DNA from: Phormidesmis priestleyi Ana
Lineage (GTDB): Bacteria > Cyanobacteriota > Cyanobacteriia > Phormidesmidales > Phormidesmidaceae
Assembly: GCA_001314865.1 (NCBI GenBank)
Contig: LJZR01000039.1
Span: 1-35,382 of the forward strand
Length of the DNA: 35,382 bases
Direction of reading: 5' to 3'
Part shown: piece by piece, positions 1 through 7,054 of the stretch
Layout: each line of letters begins with the position of its first letter
How positions within the stretch are numbered: position 1 is the first letter of the stretch
Position numbers and translations under genes: made by a program
The notes under the pieces: model-generated
Databases searched by the model: none
What the model was told of the DNA's origin: nothing
What the model saw: the letters and a program-made list of their open reading frames with translations, nothing else

Positions 1-136
1 TTAGTTTGCTCTGGCGCTATTCTGCGCTGGACAGCCTCTTCTTGTTTGCCTGTCTGTAGTGGGATGCCAGCAGCCAGCGTGATACAGAGCAGCCGAGTAG
101 CGCGGCTGAATCCACGGGTGGGCAGAGGTCATCTAG

Positions 137-334
137 GCAGGACTGGCAGCAGCAAGAGCCAGAGGGCACAAAGGCGGTAGGAAGAAAAGTATCATTGAAG
201 GACAGAAGTTAGAAGCAAAGTGCCTTGCCGAAGCAGGTGAGCTAAGCATTACAGACATCTGCATGAAGGGCGGCATCAGTCGCACTAGCTACTATCGCCT
301 AGTCGCTCCCGAGACAGCTTACCAAGGTGTCTAA
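137..334 (+). pseudogene. Serine recombinase (resolvase/invertase) C-terminal remnant
   Basis: An open stretch of 65 codons ending in TAA, with no start codon, reads like the C-terminal tail of a serine resolvase/invertase. It begins AGLAAARARGHKGGRKKS and ends with a helix-turn-helix of the form ELSITDICMKGGISRTSYYR, the DNA-binding part of that family. An in-frame stop lies immediately before it, where the family normally has ERTRAGL, and no catalytic N-terminal domain is visible upstream. I read it as a decayed mobile-element gene. Positions 1-136 hold nothing I recognise. Confidence 0.6.
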
Positions 335-337
335 TAC

Positions 338-1003
338 TTACACTGTGCGACTCTCCATGCCAATAACGCGCTGAATTTTGAAGCAGGCAACGAAACGCTG
401 CACAGACTCCCGATTTGACTTGACGCGCTTTTTCATGACTTTGTAGCGTTTGAGCAGGGCTCGGTCGCCAACCGGTTCAAAAACAGCAAACATACCAGAA
501 AACCCATTGAATTGAGTGTATGGCAGCAAGCGGGTAAAAATAACATAACCAGGCTTGGCTGTCTTGCTCAAGTTGATATTGAGCACAGTCAGGGTTTCGT
601 TAGAGGGGTTGAGCAAGTCGCTGAGTGTAAGCGACATTTCTTCGGGCTGTGTGGCAATTACCTTAAAGAGCGACGTGTAAGAGTTTTTCCCGGCGTCAAG
701 GTATTCGATAATTAGCGAATCGGCATCCGGGTGATCTTCTCGATAGCGCTCCAACAGCGTTTGGCCATTTTCTTCATACTCATGGAAGAGAAAATCCATG
801 ATGAAATTAAGTTCTTCATCTGATTCCATCACGATGTTTTTACCCTGCCTAATACCTAAGACCCGAGTGATTTCTGGGATAGCTTTCTCTAAACCGTAGG
901 CTTGTGGAATCTCTTCACTGAGCCGCTTGCCAAGATCACGCAGTTGAGTGTAGTGCTTATAAAAGGGGCTTTTCTTCTCGGGTTGACGACTAAGTCTAAA
1001 CAT
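338..1003 (-). CDS. Conserved hypothetical protein, 221 aa
   Basis: This is a 221-residue soluble protein starting with ATG, with no signal peptide, membrane segment or catalytic motif that I recognise. The N-terminal third is basic and helical, the centre is acidic (a run around NFIMDFLFHEYEENG), and the C-terminal third looks beta-rich. Its stop lies four bases from the stop of the recombinase remnant on the other strand, and a transposase relic lies upstream, so it sits in a mobile-element graveyard. Composition and length suggest a real gene, but I cannot assign a function. Confidence 0.6.
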   Translation of the reverse strand: MFRLSRQPEKKSPFYKHYTQLRDLGKRLSEEIPQAYGLEKAIPEITRVLGIRQGKNIVMESDEELNFIMDFLFHEYEENGQTLLERYREDHPDADSLIIEYLDAGKNSYTSLFKVIATQPEEMSLTLSDLLNPSNETLTVLNINLSKTAKPGYVIFTRLLPYTQFNGFSGMFAVFEPVGDRALLKRYKVMKKRVKSNRESVQRFVACFKIQRVIGMESRTV

Positions 1004-1125
1004 TGATAATGGATGCGATCACATCTAATTGACGTCTATAACCGCCATTCTAAAATACGTTTCTGGTTTTCCTAACTGGACAGTGGGAAGTTTTTCTTTT
1101 TATTGAGCACAAGCGTTAAGGGTAA

Positions 1126-1161
1126 CGAACATTCCCATACCCAAAGGGCAAGGAATGTTCG
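1126..1161. repeat. Inverted repeat upstream of the 221-aa gene
   Basis: Two perfect 10-bp arms, CGAACATTCC (1126-1135) and GGAATGTTCG (1152-1161), are separated by 16 nt. There is no T-run, so it is not an intrinsic terminator. It lies between the minus-strand gene start at 1003 and the transposase relic at 1198, and could be an operator or part of an old element end. Confidence 0.4.
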
Positions 1162-1197
1162 AAACTGGTTGAATCACAACAAACAACCCGTTCAATT

Positions 1198-1389
1198 ATG
1201 GAACTTTACGCCCGCATTGAGCAAATTCTAAAAGGACTACGCCCCGCTTTCAGCCGAGAAGTCCCATTTGAATGATTTGTGCTGTTGATGTGGGGTTTGC
1301 TATTGAGCCATCAACCAGCAGCAGTGACGAGCTATGTGAATGTCCCAGACAGATCGGAATTTAGTGCCTCTCTCCTGGCAAGGGTTTGA
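1198..1389 (+). pseudogene. Transposase N-terminal relic
   Basis: From ATG at 1198 the frame reads MELYARIEQILKGLRPAFSR, then hits an in-frame TGA where a tryptophan is expected (VPFE-stop-FVLLMWGLLL), and continues through SHQPAAVTSYVN to another stop at 1387. The pattern matches the N-terminus of DDE transposases of IS701/IS4-like elements. No DDE core follows. From 1390 to 1599 I see nothing recognisable. Confidence 0.5.
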
Positions 1390-1599
1390 GGCATATCTTT
1401 AGTGTTAAGAGCCCAGCAAAAGGGGTTCGATTTCGCACTTGTGGGTCAACGATCCACTATCTTTTTAGCTCATCCAAAAGGGCTAACCCCCTTGATTTAT
1501 ATAAGGCACTAATTTTAGATCTATCAAACCATCCCCACCAAAGCAAGCCAAGGCGAAAAGCTATTGTTTGACCTGCTCAAAGCGCGATTGCTTGATAGC

Positions 1600-3030
1600 T
1601 CACGCCTCAAAGGTTAGCTGCTTGAGATGAGCTAGGGAAACACTGCGGATAAGGTTGTGCTGTTTGAGCAACAGTTCAGTATCTTCAATCATTTCTTCAA
1701 CGAGATAGCGATCGCGCAACACATCCAACGCCATCATTGATTGATTGTCATCCTGCTGCCAGTCTTCTAAATGACTAAGCCACCAAGCTTCAGGAACCGG
1801 ACACCGGTAAACGGCAGTCTCGCACAGCAAAATATAGGCATAGCGAGCATCCTGGTGCAAACGTTCAAACGTTTTTTCTAGCCTGTGCTGTACGTTTCGG
1901 CGTAGCGCTCGGGTAAAGCGTTCAAGTTGCCATTTATCGTCTGCACCTGCGGTATTGCCTGCGGCGGCTTCGGCAATTGATTGCTCAACCGATTCAATTT
2001 CTTGGCCATAGCGTTTCCAATAGGCCCGAACATTACCAAAGAAAGGGCGATCGCCGATCTCGCCCAAAATCGTCCGCAAGGCCAATGGATGACCTTCGTA
2101 TGCCTTACCAATCCTGGCTAAATCGTGGTCAGCAGCAAACCCTGTTTTTTCAAAGAGTGCCTGTTGCTCTGCTGTGCTCAGACCACCAATAGGCTGACGG
2201 TGCCAGAGATTGAGATATCTAGAACCCGCTTCTACCAGTTGTGCGGGTAGCTCTTGCGACGTCAGAACAAACCGGCTTTGAAAGGTTTCACTGGCCAAAA
2301 CAGCCTGAAAGAACGTGACAAAATTTGGATCTATGAACTCACTCCAGCCAGTTTGTTCATCGCCCTGCAAAATTTGTTCAAGAGAATCTATCAGAATGAG
2401 CGTGGGCGTTGTTTGCAAATGGGCCACCAAGCGACGGGTGAGCTGACCGCTTTGGCTGCGCTCTTCGGGTAATACCGGTTGACCGCAGCCTTCTAGCAAA
2501 CGCACTGCAAAGCTACCAAAGTCTGCGGATAGTTCTTGATTGTCGAAGTTTTCTCGCAGCAGTCGGTAGCGATTGTGAATTTGTAGCTCTGTGCTTAAAC
2601 GCTCTGAGAGTGCTGTTTTACCGATGCCAGCAAGACCCGTGAGCAGCAGTAGACGACAGTTTTGGGCGAGTTTTTGAGTGAGCGTCGCAATGAGTGAATC
2701 GCGTCCGACCCATAAGGGATCGTAAGCAAAAAACTGGATGCTCTCAGGCGCATCAAAAGGCAGAGCGTTAGCAGAGGGGCTTGCACTGGCATTTTCGCTA
2801 GTTTCATCCGGTAGCGACAGCATCACTGCTTTGGGTTCTAGGTCGAGAGCCTCACAGAGTTGCTCAAAGTTGGCAATAGAAATGCGAATGCCTCGAAAAA
2901 AGCGGCTGACGGTAGAGAGCGCAATCAGCGTATTGGCGGCCAAATCGCCCTGGGTCAGAAAACCTTGGCGTGCTAAGGCCGAAGTGACGGTAGCGCGATG
3001 GTCAGGATGGACGCAAATAGAACGAGGCAT
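1600..3030 (-). CDS. HTH plus NB-ARC/STAND-type ATPase regulator
   Basis: The predicted product is a 476-residue signal-sensing ATPase with an N-terminal helix-turn-helix (residues about 24-48, with LSTVSRFF). Walker A is GLAGIGKTA near residues 132-140 and Walker B LILID near 211-215; the C-terminal half is helical. The frame stays open upstream to 3180, but I chose ATG at 3030. Cyanobacterial members of this family characteristically start MPRS, and the longer N-terminus would only translate a tandem DNA repeat. It is divergent from the RT-Cas1 operon, so control of adaptation genes is a reasonable inference. It lacks the C-terminal sensor repeats of larger STAND proteins, unless one of the separate TPR proteins plays that part, which is speculation. 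Confidence 0.75.
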   Translation of the reverse strand: MPRSICVHPDHRATVTSALARQGFLTQGDLAANTLIALSTVSRFFRGIRISIANFEQLCEALDLEPKAVMLSLPDETSENASASPSANALPFDAPESIQFFAYDPLWVGRDSLIATLTQKLAQNCRLLLLTGLAGIGKTALSERLSTELQIHNRYRLLRENFDNQELSADFGSFAVRLLEGCGQPVLPEERSQSGQLTRRLVAHLQTTPTLILIDSLEQILQGDEQTGWSEFIDPNFVTFFQAVLASETFQSRFVLTSQELPAQLVEAGSRYLNLWHRQPIGGLSTAEQQALFEKTGFAADHDLARIGKAYEGHPLALRTILGEIGDRPFFGNVRAYWKRYGQEIESVEQSIAEAAAGNTAGADDKWQLERFTRALRRNVQHRLEKTFERLHQDARYAYILLCETAVYRCPVPEAWWLSHLEDWQQDDNQSMMALDVLRDRYLVEEMIEDTELLLKQHNLIRSVSLAHLKQLTFEA

Positions 3031-3085
3031 AAGCGGAGCGCAGCCAATGAATCGACTTAATTTTATAACGCACTGGGCTGTCATC

Positions 3086-3133
3086 TGAACTGATGTATGA
3101 ACTGACTTACCAACTGACTTACCAACTGACGCA
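3086..3133. promoter_or_regulatory. Four 12-bp tandem repeats between regulator and RT-cas1
   Basis: Four head-to-tail 12-bp units occupy 3086-3097, 3098-3109, 3110-3121 and 3122-3133: TGAACTGATGTA, TGAACTGACTTA, CCAACTGACTTA and CCAACTGACGCA. Degenerate half-units continue to about 3152. All share the core AACTGA. They lie in the 182-bp gap between the divergent starts at 3030 and 3213, where iteron-like operators would be expected. Which protein binds them is unknown; the HTH/NB-ARC protein is the obvious candidate. Confidence 0.5.
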
Positions 3134-3212
3134 AGTGACGCATGAGCTGACATAGGCGCTTGAGAGTATGAATTTGTCAACGAAACAGGTTCTACTCAAG
3201 GAGACATCACGA

Positions 3213-5183
3213 ATGCAAGTTTATCCAGAACACTTACAAGCCGCCTGGGCGCTGGTGCAGCGGGGAAGTCCGGCAGCGGGGGTAGATGGCATTACCACTG
3301 ACTTATTTGTAGGGGTAGCGAATGAACAACTGGCGCAAATGCATAGGCAGCTGCGCCGTGAGGTGTATGAAGCCAGCCCAGCAAAGGGGTTTTATGTACC
3401 CAAAAAGAACGGCGGGCAGCGATTGATTGCGCTTTCTACGGTACGAGATCGGATTCTTCAGCGCTACTTACTTCAGTCTATTTATCCTCGGCTGGAAAAA
3501 GCATTTACCGACAGTACTTTTGCCTACCGCCCTGGCCTTTCTATTTATGGCGCAGTAGATCGGGTGATGGCAATTTATGCGCCGCAGCCTACCTGGGTGA
3601 TTAAGGCGGATATTCAACAGTTTTTCGACAACCTTTCTTGGGGGGTGCTGCTCAGCCAACTAGAGCGGCTGAAGGTTGCGCCCGCGCAAGTGCGGCTAAT
3701 TGAGCAGCAGCTTAAGGCCGGGTTGATTCTTCAGGGGCAATTTTATCGGCCTAACAAGGGGGTATTGCAGGGCGGCATTTTGTCGGGGGCGCTGGCGAAT
3801 CTGTACCTGAGTGAGTTTGACCGGCTGTGCCAGGAGGCTGAGATTCCACTCGTGCGCTATGGGGATGACTGCGTGGCGGTGTGCCATAGCTACCTTCAAG
3901 CGAATCGTTTTTTGGCGATGATGCAGGGCTGGCTAGAAGACATTTACCTGACGCTAAATCCTGACAAGACTCGGATTGTGGGGCCGGATGAGGGGTTTGT
4001 GTTTTTGGGGCATATGTTTGCCAAGCAGCGGGTAATTGCGCCGGAGCGGAAGTGGGTGCAAGCGGGCAAAAAGCCAAAGGTGGCAAGGCCAATGTACGGG
4101 CCACCGAAGGCTTGCAGCATTGTGCCACTGCCAAAGGTGAAGACAAAAAAATCAACTGATGAATATTGGAGAGATGGCATGACGACATTGTATGTGACGG
4201 AGCAGGGTGCGTATTTACGGGTGCGGCATAGTCAGTTTCAGGTGTTTCACGAGCAGGAACTGCGCATTAGCATTCCGGCCAACAACATTACCTTTGTGGT
4301 GATGTTTGGGGCTTGCACCGTGAGCCACGGGGCCGTGCGGCTGGCGCTGCAACGGCGAATTCCGTTGCTGTACTTGTCCAATAAGGGACGTTACTTTGGG
4401 CGGCTGCAAACGACGGGCCAAGCGAAGATTGAATATCTGGTGGCGCAGGTAACGAAGTCGCAAGATGAAGACTTTGTGCGGCGACAGGCGATGAATGTGA
4501 TTGTAGGGAAGCTACATAATTCTCGCAAGCTATTGATGCGGCTGAATCGAAGGCGTAAAACAGATCTGGCGACAAAAGCCGTAAAAGAAATTGCGGTACT
4601 GATTAAACAGGTACAGCAGGCCGAAACGGTGGAGTCAATGCTGGGCTACGAAGGCCAAGGAGCAAGCCTGTATTTTCGGGCATATGGCTCGCTACTAAAA
4701 GGTGAGTTTGGGTTTGATAAACGGACGCGCCGCCCACCCACCGATCCGACCAATAGCTTGCTGAGTCTGGGCTATACCCTGCTGTCGCAGAATGTACATG
4801 CGATGACGGAGGCGGCAGGCTTGCATACGCACTTTGGCAATTTACATGTGCCACAGTCGCATAGACCCTCACTGGTGTGTGACCTGGTGGAAGAGTTTCG
4901 GGCGATGGTCGTTGATTCGCTGGTGGCCTATTTGATCAATTCCAACATTTATACCCCAGAGGACTTTACCCCACCGGATGGGCGCGGCGGTGTGTATTTG
5001 CATACGGATGCGATGAAGCGATTTTTGAAGCACTGGGAAGAAAAGCTGCAATCCGAAACGGTGCATCCGCATACGGGATACAAGGTTAGCCTGCGGCGAT
5101 GCTTTGAGCTGCAAGTGTGGGAGTATGCGGCCTGCATTAGTGGTGAGCGAGAAGAGTATAGGCCAATGGTGTGGCAGAAATAG
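3213..5183 (+). CDS. cas1: Reverse transcriptase-Cas1 fusion
   Basis: This is the spacer-integration enzyme of the locus, a 656-residue fusion. Residues about 1-290 are a group II intron-like reverse transcriptase: GVDGIT near 23-28, motif A with Asp133 in KADIQQFFD, motif GVLQGGILSGALANLYL near 183-199, and the catalytic YGDD at 216-219. From about 323 (MTTLYVTEQGAYL) it is Cas1 with the metal-binding set Glu480 (GYEGQGAS), His545 (FGNLH) and Asp557/Glu560 (CDLVEEFR), so both activities look intact. There is no N-terminal Cas6 domain, unlike some RT-Cas1 proteins. I chose ATG 3213 over ATG 3168 because AAGGAG at 3198-3203 sits nine bases ahead. Such fusions can take up spacers from RNA as well as DNA. 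It heads the adaptation operon. Confidence 0.95.
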   Translation: MQVYPEHLQAAWALVQRGSPAAGVDGITTDLFVGVANEQLAQMHRQLRREVYEASPAKGFYVPKKNGGQRLIALSTVRDRILQRYLLQSIYPRLEKAFTDSTFAYRPGLSIYGAVDRVMAIYAPQPTWVIKADIQQFFDNLSWGVLLSQLERLKVAPAQVRLIEQQLKAGLILQGQFYRPNKGVLQGGILSGALANLYLSEFDRLCQEAEIPLVRYGDDCVAVCHSYLQANRFLAMMQGWLEDIYLTLNPDKTRIVGPDEGFVFLGHMFAKQRVIAPERKWVQAGKKPKVARPMYGPPKACSIVPLPKVKTKKSTDEYWRDGMTTLYVTEQGAYLRVRHSQFQVFHEQELRISIPANNITFVVMFGACTVSHGAVRLALQRRIPLLYLSNKGRYFGRLQTTGQAKIEYLVAQVTKSQDEDFVRRQAMNVIVGKLHNSRKLLMRLNRRRKTDLATKAVKEIAVLIKQVQQAETVESMLGYEGQGASLYFRAYGSLLKGEFGFDKRTRRPPTDPTNSLLSLGYTLLSQNVHAMTEAAGLHTHFGNLHVPQSHRPSLVCDLVEEFRAMVVDSLVAYLINSNIYTPEDFTPPDGRGGVYLHTDAMKRFLKHWEEKLQSETVHPHTGYKVSLRRCFELQVWEYAACISGEREEYRPMVWQK

Positions 5184-5203
5184 GCTGATTGATTAGGAAG
5201 GAT

Positions 5204-5230
5204 GGGGGGATGGGGGATGGGGTGGCTGGG
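5204..5230 (+). other. Putative G-quadruplex between RT-cas1 and cas2
   Basis: In the 78-bp gap between RT-cas1 and cas2, runs of six, five, four and three G are separated by AT, AT and TGGCT on the coding strand. This fits the usual G4 pattern (four G-runs of three or more, loops up to seven). It would form in the operon mRNA just before the cas2 ribosome binding site (AGAGGAAGG, 5251-5259). Confidence 0.4.
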
Positions 5231-5261
5231 ATATTTTCTTGTTCTTTTTTAGAGGAAGGTA

Positions 5262-5540
5262 ATGTTTTATCTCGTTTGTTACGACGTAGTGGTGGACAAA
5301 CGCCGCACTAAGGTTGCTCACATTCTTGAAGGGTATGGTTTGCGGGTGCAAAAGTCTGTTTTTGAATGTGTGCTGACACCCGATCAGCGAGAAATGTTGA
5401 ACAAGAAGCTGGCGAAGTTTATTAACGACGAAGAGGATCAGGTGCGATTTTATCCGATGTCGCCACGCTATCGAAAGAGGGTGGCGGTGATGGGGATGCA
5501 GCCGGAGCGAGAGGTGGATGATGTGGCGTTTATTGTTTGA
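5262..5540 (+). CDS. cas2: Cas2 adaptation protein
   Basis: A 92-residue protein of the usual Cas2 length. It opens MFYLVCYDVVVDKRRTKVA, with the first beta strand followed by the conserved Asp8, then the amphipathic helix, and continues with RVQKSVFECVL, the second conserved Cas2 segment. Cas2 dimers bridge Cas1 dimers in the integration complex. A good ribosome binding site (AGAGGAAGG) precedes the ATG. It lies 78 bp after RT-cas1 and 71 bp before the four-helix-bundle gene, in one apparent operon. Confidence 0.95.
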   Translation: MFYLVCYDVVVDKRRTKVAHILEGYGLRVQKSVFECVLTPDQREMLNKKLAKFINDEEDQVRFYPMSPRYRKRVAVMGMQPEREVDDVAFIV

Positions 5541-5611
5541 CGCACGAAAAAGACGACAAGTTTACAAACAACAAGTTTAGAGACAGCAAGTTTTTTAGGA
5601 GAATAACAATC

Positions 5612-6028
5612 ATGGGACAGAATTTTGCGACTGCTTATGCCATGAACTATCAGCCGGAGGGCTACAAGGATCTGATTGCATATCAGCTGGCTTTTAATGA
5701 GTCGATGCGGCTGTATTGGGTGCTGCCTATGTTGCCGGACGAGGAAGATAGCCTGCTGGCCGCGAAGCTAGTAGAGGGTTCTCGGTTGGTATGCAGCTAT
5801 CTGGCAGAGGCTTGGGAGAATCGACGAAGCCGGGAGCTGTTTGTCGCGAAGCTGAATACGGCTGAGGCTAAGGTGGCGGCGATGCAAACCTGGATTGCGT
5901 TTGCGGTGGAATGCGGATATTTGCCTGTGGAAGATGGACAGATGCATTGCGACTTGTATGGCGATGTGTTGGTGGAAATTGGTCGGCTGGTGCAGACGGC
6001 GGCGGTTGTTGTTAATTTGGCGGGGTAG
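5612..6028 (+). CDS. Four-helix-bundle protein (IVS/Avd-like)
   Basis: A 138-residue helical protein of the 23S rRNA intervening-sequence (IVS) four-helix-bundle family. The hallmark opening YKDLIAYQLAF is followed by LVEGSRLVCSYLAEAWENR (compare RAavSipaNIAEG in the family), a third helix with KLNTAEAKVAAMQTW, and a closing GRLVQTAAV helix. The frame is open from 5537, but ATG 5612 has AGGAGA at 5597-5602 nine bases upstream. The same fold is used by Avd, the partner of the reverse transcriptase in diversity-generating retroelements. Sitting two genes after RT-Cas1, it is a good candidate RNA- or RT-binding partner. That role is inference; no such function is shown by the sequence itself. 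Confidence 0.8.
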   Translation: MGQNFATAYAMNYQPEGYKDLIAYQLAFNESMRLYWVLPMLPDEEDSLLAAKLVEGSRLVCSYLAEAWENRRSRELFVAKLNTAEAKVAAMQTWIAFAVECGYLPVEDGQMHCDLYGDVLVEIGRLVQTAAVVVNLAG

Positions 6029-6033
6029 GGCTG

Positions 6034-6693
6034 ATGAATCGATTGCAACAGATTAGCTGGAGGCGTTTGTTAAGTGGGCTTTTTCGGCGGGCGCGAAAGG
6101 AAAATGATGCGCTGGTACAGCGGTTGGCGATGTTGCGGGCTGATTATAACCAGCTACGGCAGGATACGCATGTGCTGCTGAACCAGGCGGATCGGGATAT
6201 GGAGGCACTAAGGGAGACGAATGCGGGGCTGGCAAAGGAGTTTGATGATTTGCAGCTACGGGTGTGGGAGCTAGAGCAGCAGGTGAAGGAGCTGTTGCTC
6301 TATATCGCGAGGGTGATGGGCACCGCTGATTCAAATGAGGCGGCGGGTGAAGCAGTGCCTAACCTGTCTTGGGTGAGGCTGGCGCTGGTCGGCGGACATC
6401 CGGCGACACAGCGGGAGGTGATTAATGAGCTGGCACTGATACATGGGTTGCAGCGGTGGGTTATAGTACCGCCCTCGCGGGAGTGTAGCTTTAAGAAGGC
6501 GGTGCTGAAAGGAAAGCTAGAGGGGTGCGATTTGATTGTGATTATTACGGGGTATATGAACCATTCGCTGACGCAGGCGGTATTTGGGCTAAAGAATTCG
6601 GGGGCACTGAAGGGCAAGGTGGTGCTGTTGAACTTTAGGGGGAAGACCGGTGTAGTGAGGGAGGTGTTAAGGCAGGTGGCTCTGCTAAAGTAG
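6034..6693 (+). CDS. Coiled-coil DUF2325 protein
   Basis: A 219-residue protein in two parts. Residues 1-20 are basic and aromatic (RRLLSGLFRRARK), about 22-95 form a long heptad-like coiled coil, and about 114-219 are a DUF2325 domain. That domain has LALVGGH at its start, GCDLIVIITGYMNHSL as the central strand-turn with the family's conserved His, and a final KVVLLNFRGKTG strand. DUF2325 is a Rossmann-like domain of unknown biochemistry. The start is five bases after the four-helix-bundle stop, so the two are co-transcribed. The 3' end of this gene exists in a second, broken copy ahead of array 2 (29660-29846), which ties the gene physically to the CRISPR leader. Confidence 0.8.
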   Translation: MNRLQQISWRRLLSGLFRRARKENDALVQRLAMLRADYNQLRQDTHVLLNQADRDMEALRETNAGLAKEFDDLQLRVWELEQQVKELLLYIARVMGTADSNEAAGEAVPNLSWVRLALVGGHPATQREVINELALIHGLQRWVIVPPSRECSFKKAVLKGKLEGCDLIVIITGYMNHSLTQAVFGLKNSGALKGKVVLLNFRGKTGVVREVLRQVALLK

Positions 6694-6705
6694 GGCTGAC
6701 GCACT

Positions 6706-6761
6706 AAATATCGCTGAAACTATTGTGAAAAGGTAGTTTCAGCGATATTTAATTCTTTTTT
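6706..6761 (+). terminator. Intrinsic terminator of the adaptation operon
   Basis: Perfect 17-bp arms at 6706-6722 (AAATATCGCTGAAACTA) and 6734-6750, with an 11-nt loop, are followed by AATTC and six T. It closes the RT-cas1 operon 12 bases after the DUF2325 stop and insulates the CRISPR leader from read-through. Confidence 0.85.
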
Positions 6762-7054
6762 CAATCATTTGAGTTGCGACATTGTGTCAAAAAGAATGAA
6801 GATAGTGCTTTATCCATCGACATCCATTAATATTAACGGTAGTATTAGCTAAAGCTTCCAAATTCATGGGGGTTTACGGAACCTTGAAAACCTCATTATT
6901 TCGTTGACCCTAGAGAATCAATTGCTGTGCAAGGCGTTCAGCCCCTTTAGCACTATCTCTATCGAGATTTATTCTCAATTACAGGGTCGCATTTTAGACC
7001 CCCGCGAATTTGGCCTCCAGGAGCCCCTTTCCGCATGGCTTCCAGAGGCTGGGG
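6762..7054 (+). promoter_or_regulatory. Leader of CRISPR array 1
   Basis: This AT-rich, non-coding stretch lies between the terminator and the first repeat. Three elements are shared with leader 2. First is an inverted repeat with arms CCAAATTCATGGGGGT (6858-6873) and ACCCCCGCGAATTTGG (6998-7013). Second is a well-conserved block after the left arm (GGAACCTTGAAAACCT). Third are two 14-bp imperfect palindromes at 7012-7025 and 7037-7050, whose centres are 25 bp apart, four bases short of the repeat. Sequence between these elements has diverged. I see no convincing -35/-10 pair. The conserved end next to the first repeat is where Cas1-Cas2 recognition would be expected. Confidence 0.75.

Noticed and set aside
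3031-3180. N-terminal extension of the HTH/NB-ARC protein up to 3180
   Set aside because: It would translate the 12-bp tandem repeats, and the family characteristically begins at the MPRS methionine (3030).
3168-3212. Upstream ATG of RT-Cas1 at 3168
   Set aside because: ATG 3213 has a textbook AAGGAG nine bases ahead; the extra 15 residues match nothing in the RT family.
3751-4188. Long minus-strand open frames inside RT-cas1
   Set aside because: Shadows of the coding strand; composition is Pro/Ser/Ala-rich nonsense and both RT and Cas1 motifs are on the plus strand.
3213-6693. Diversity-generating retroelement, suggested by RT plus Avd-like protein
   Set aside because: The RT is fused to Cas1 and next to Cas2, and I saw no template/variable repeat pair or target gene.
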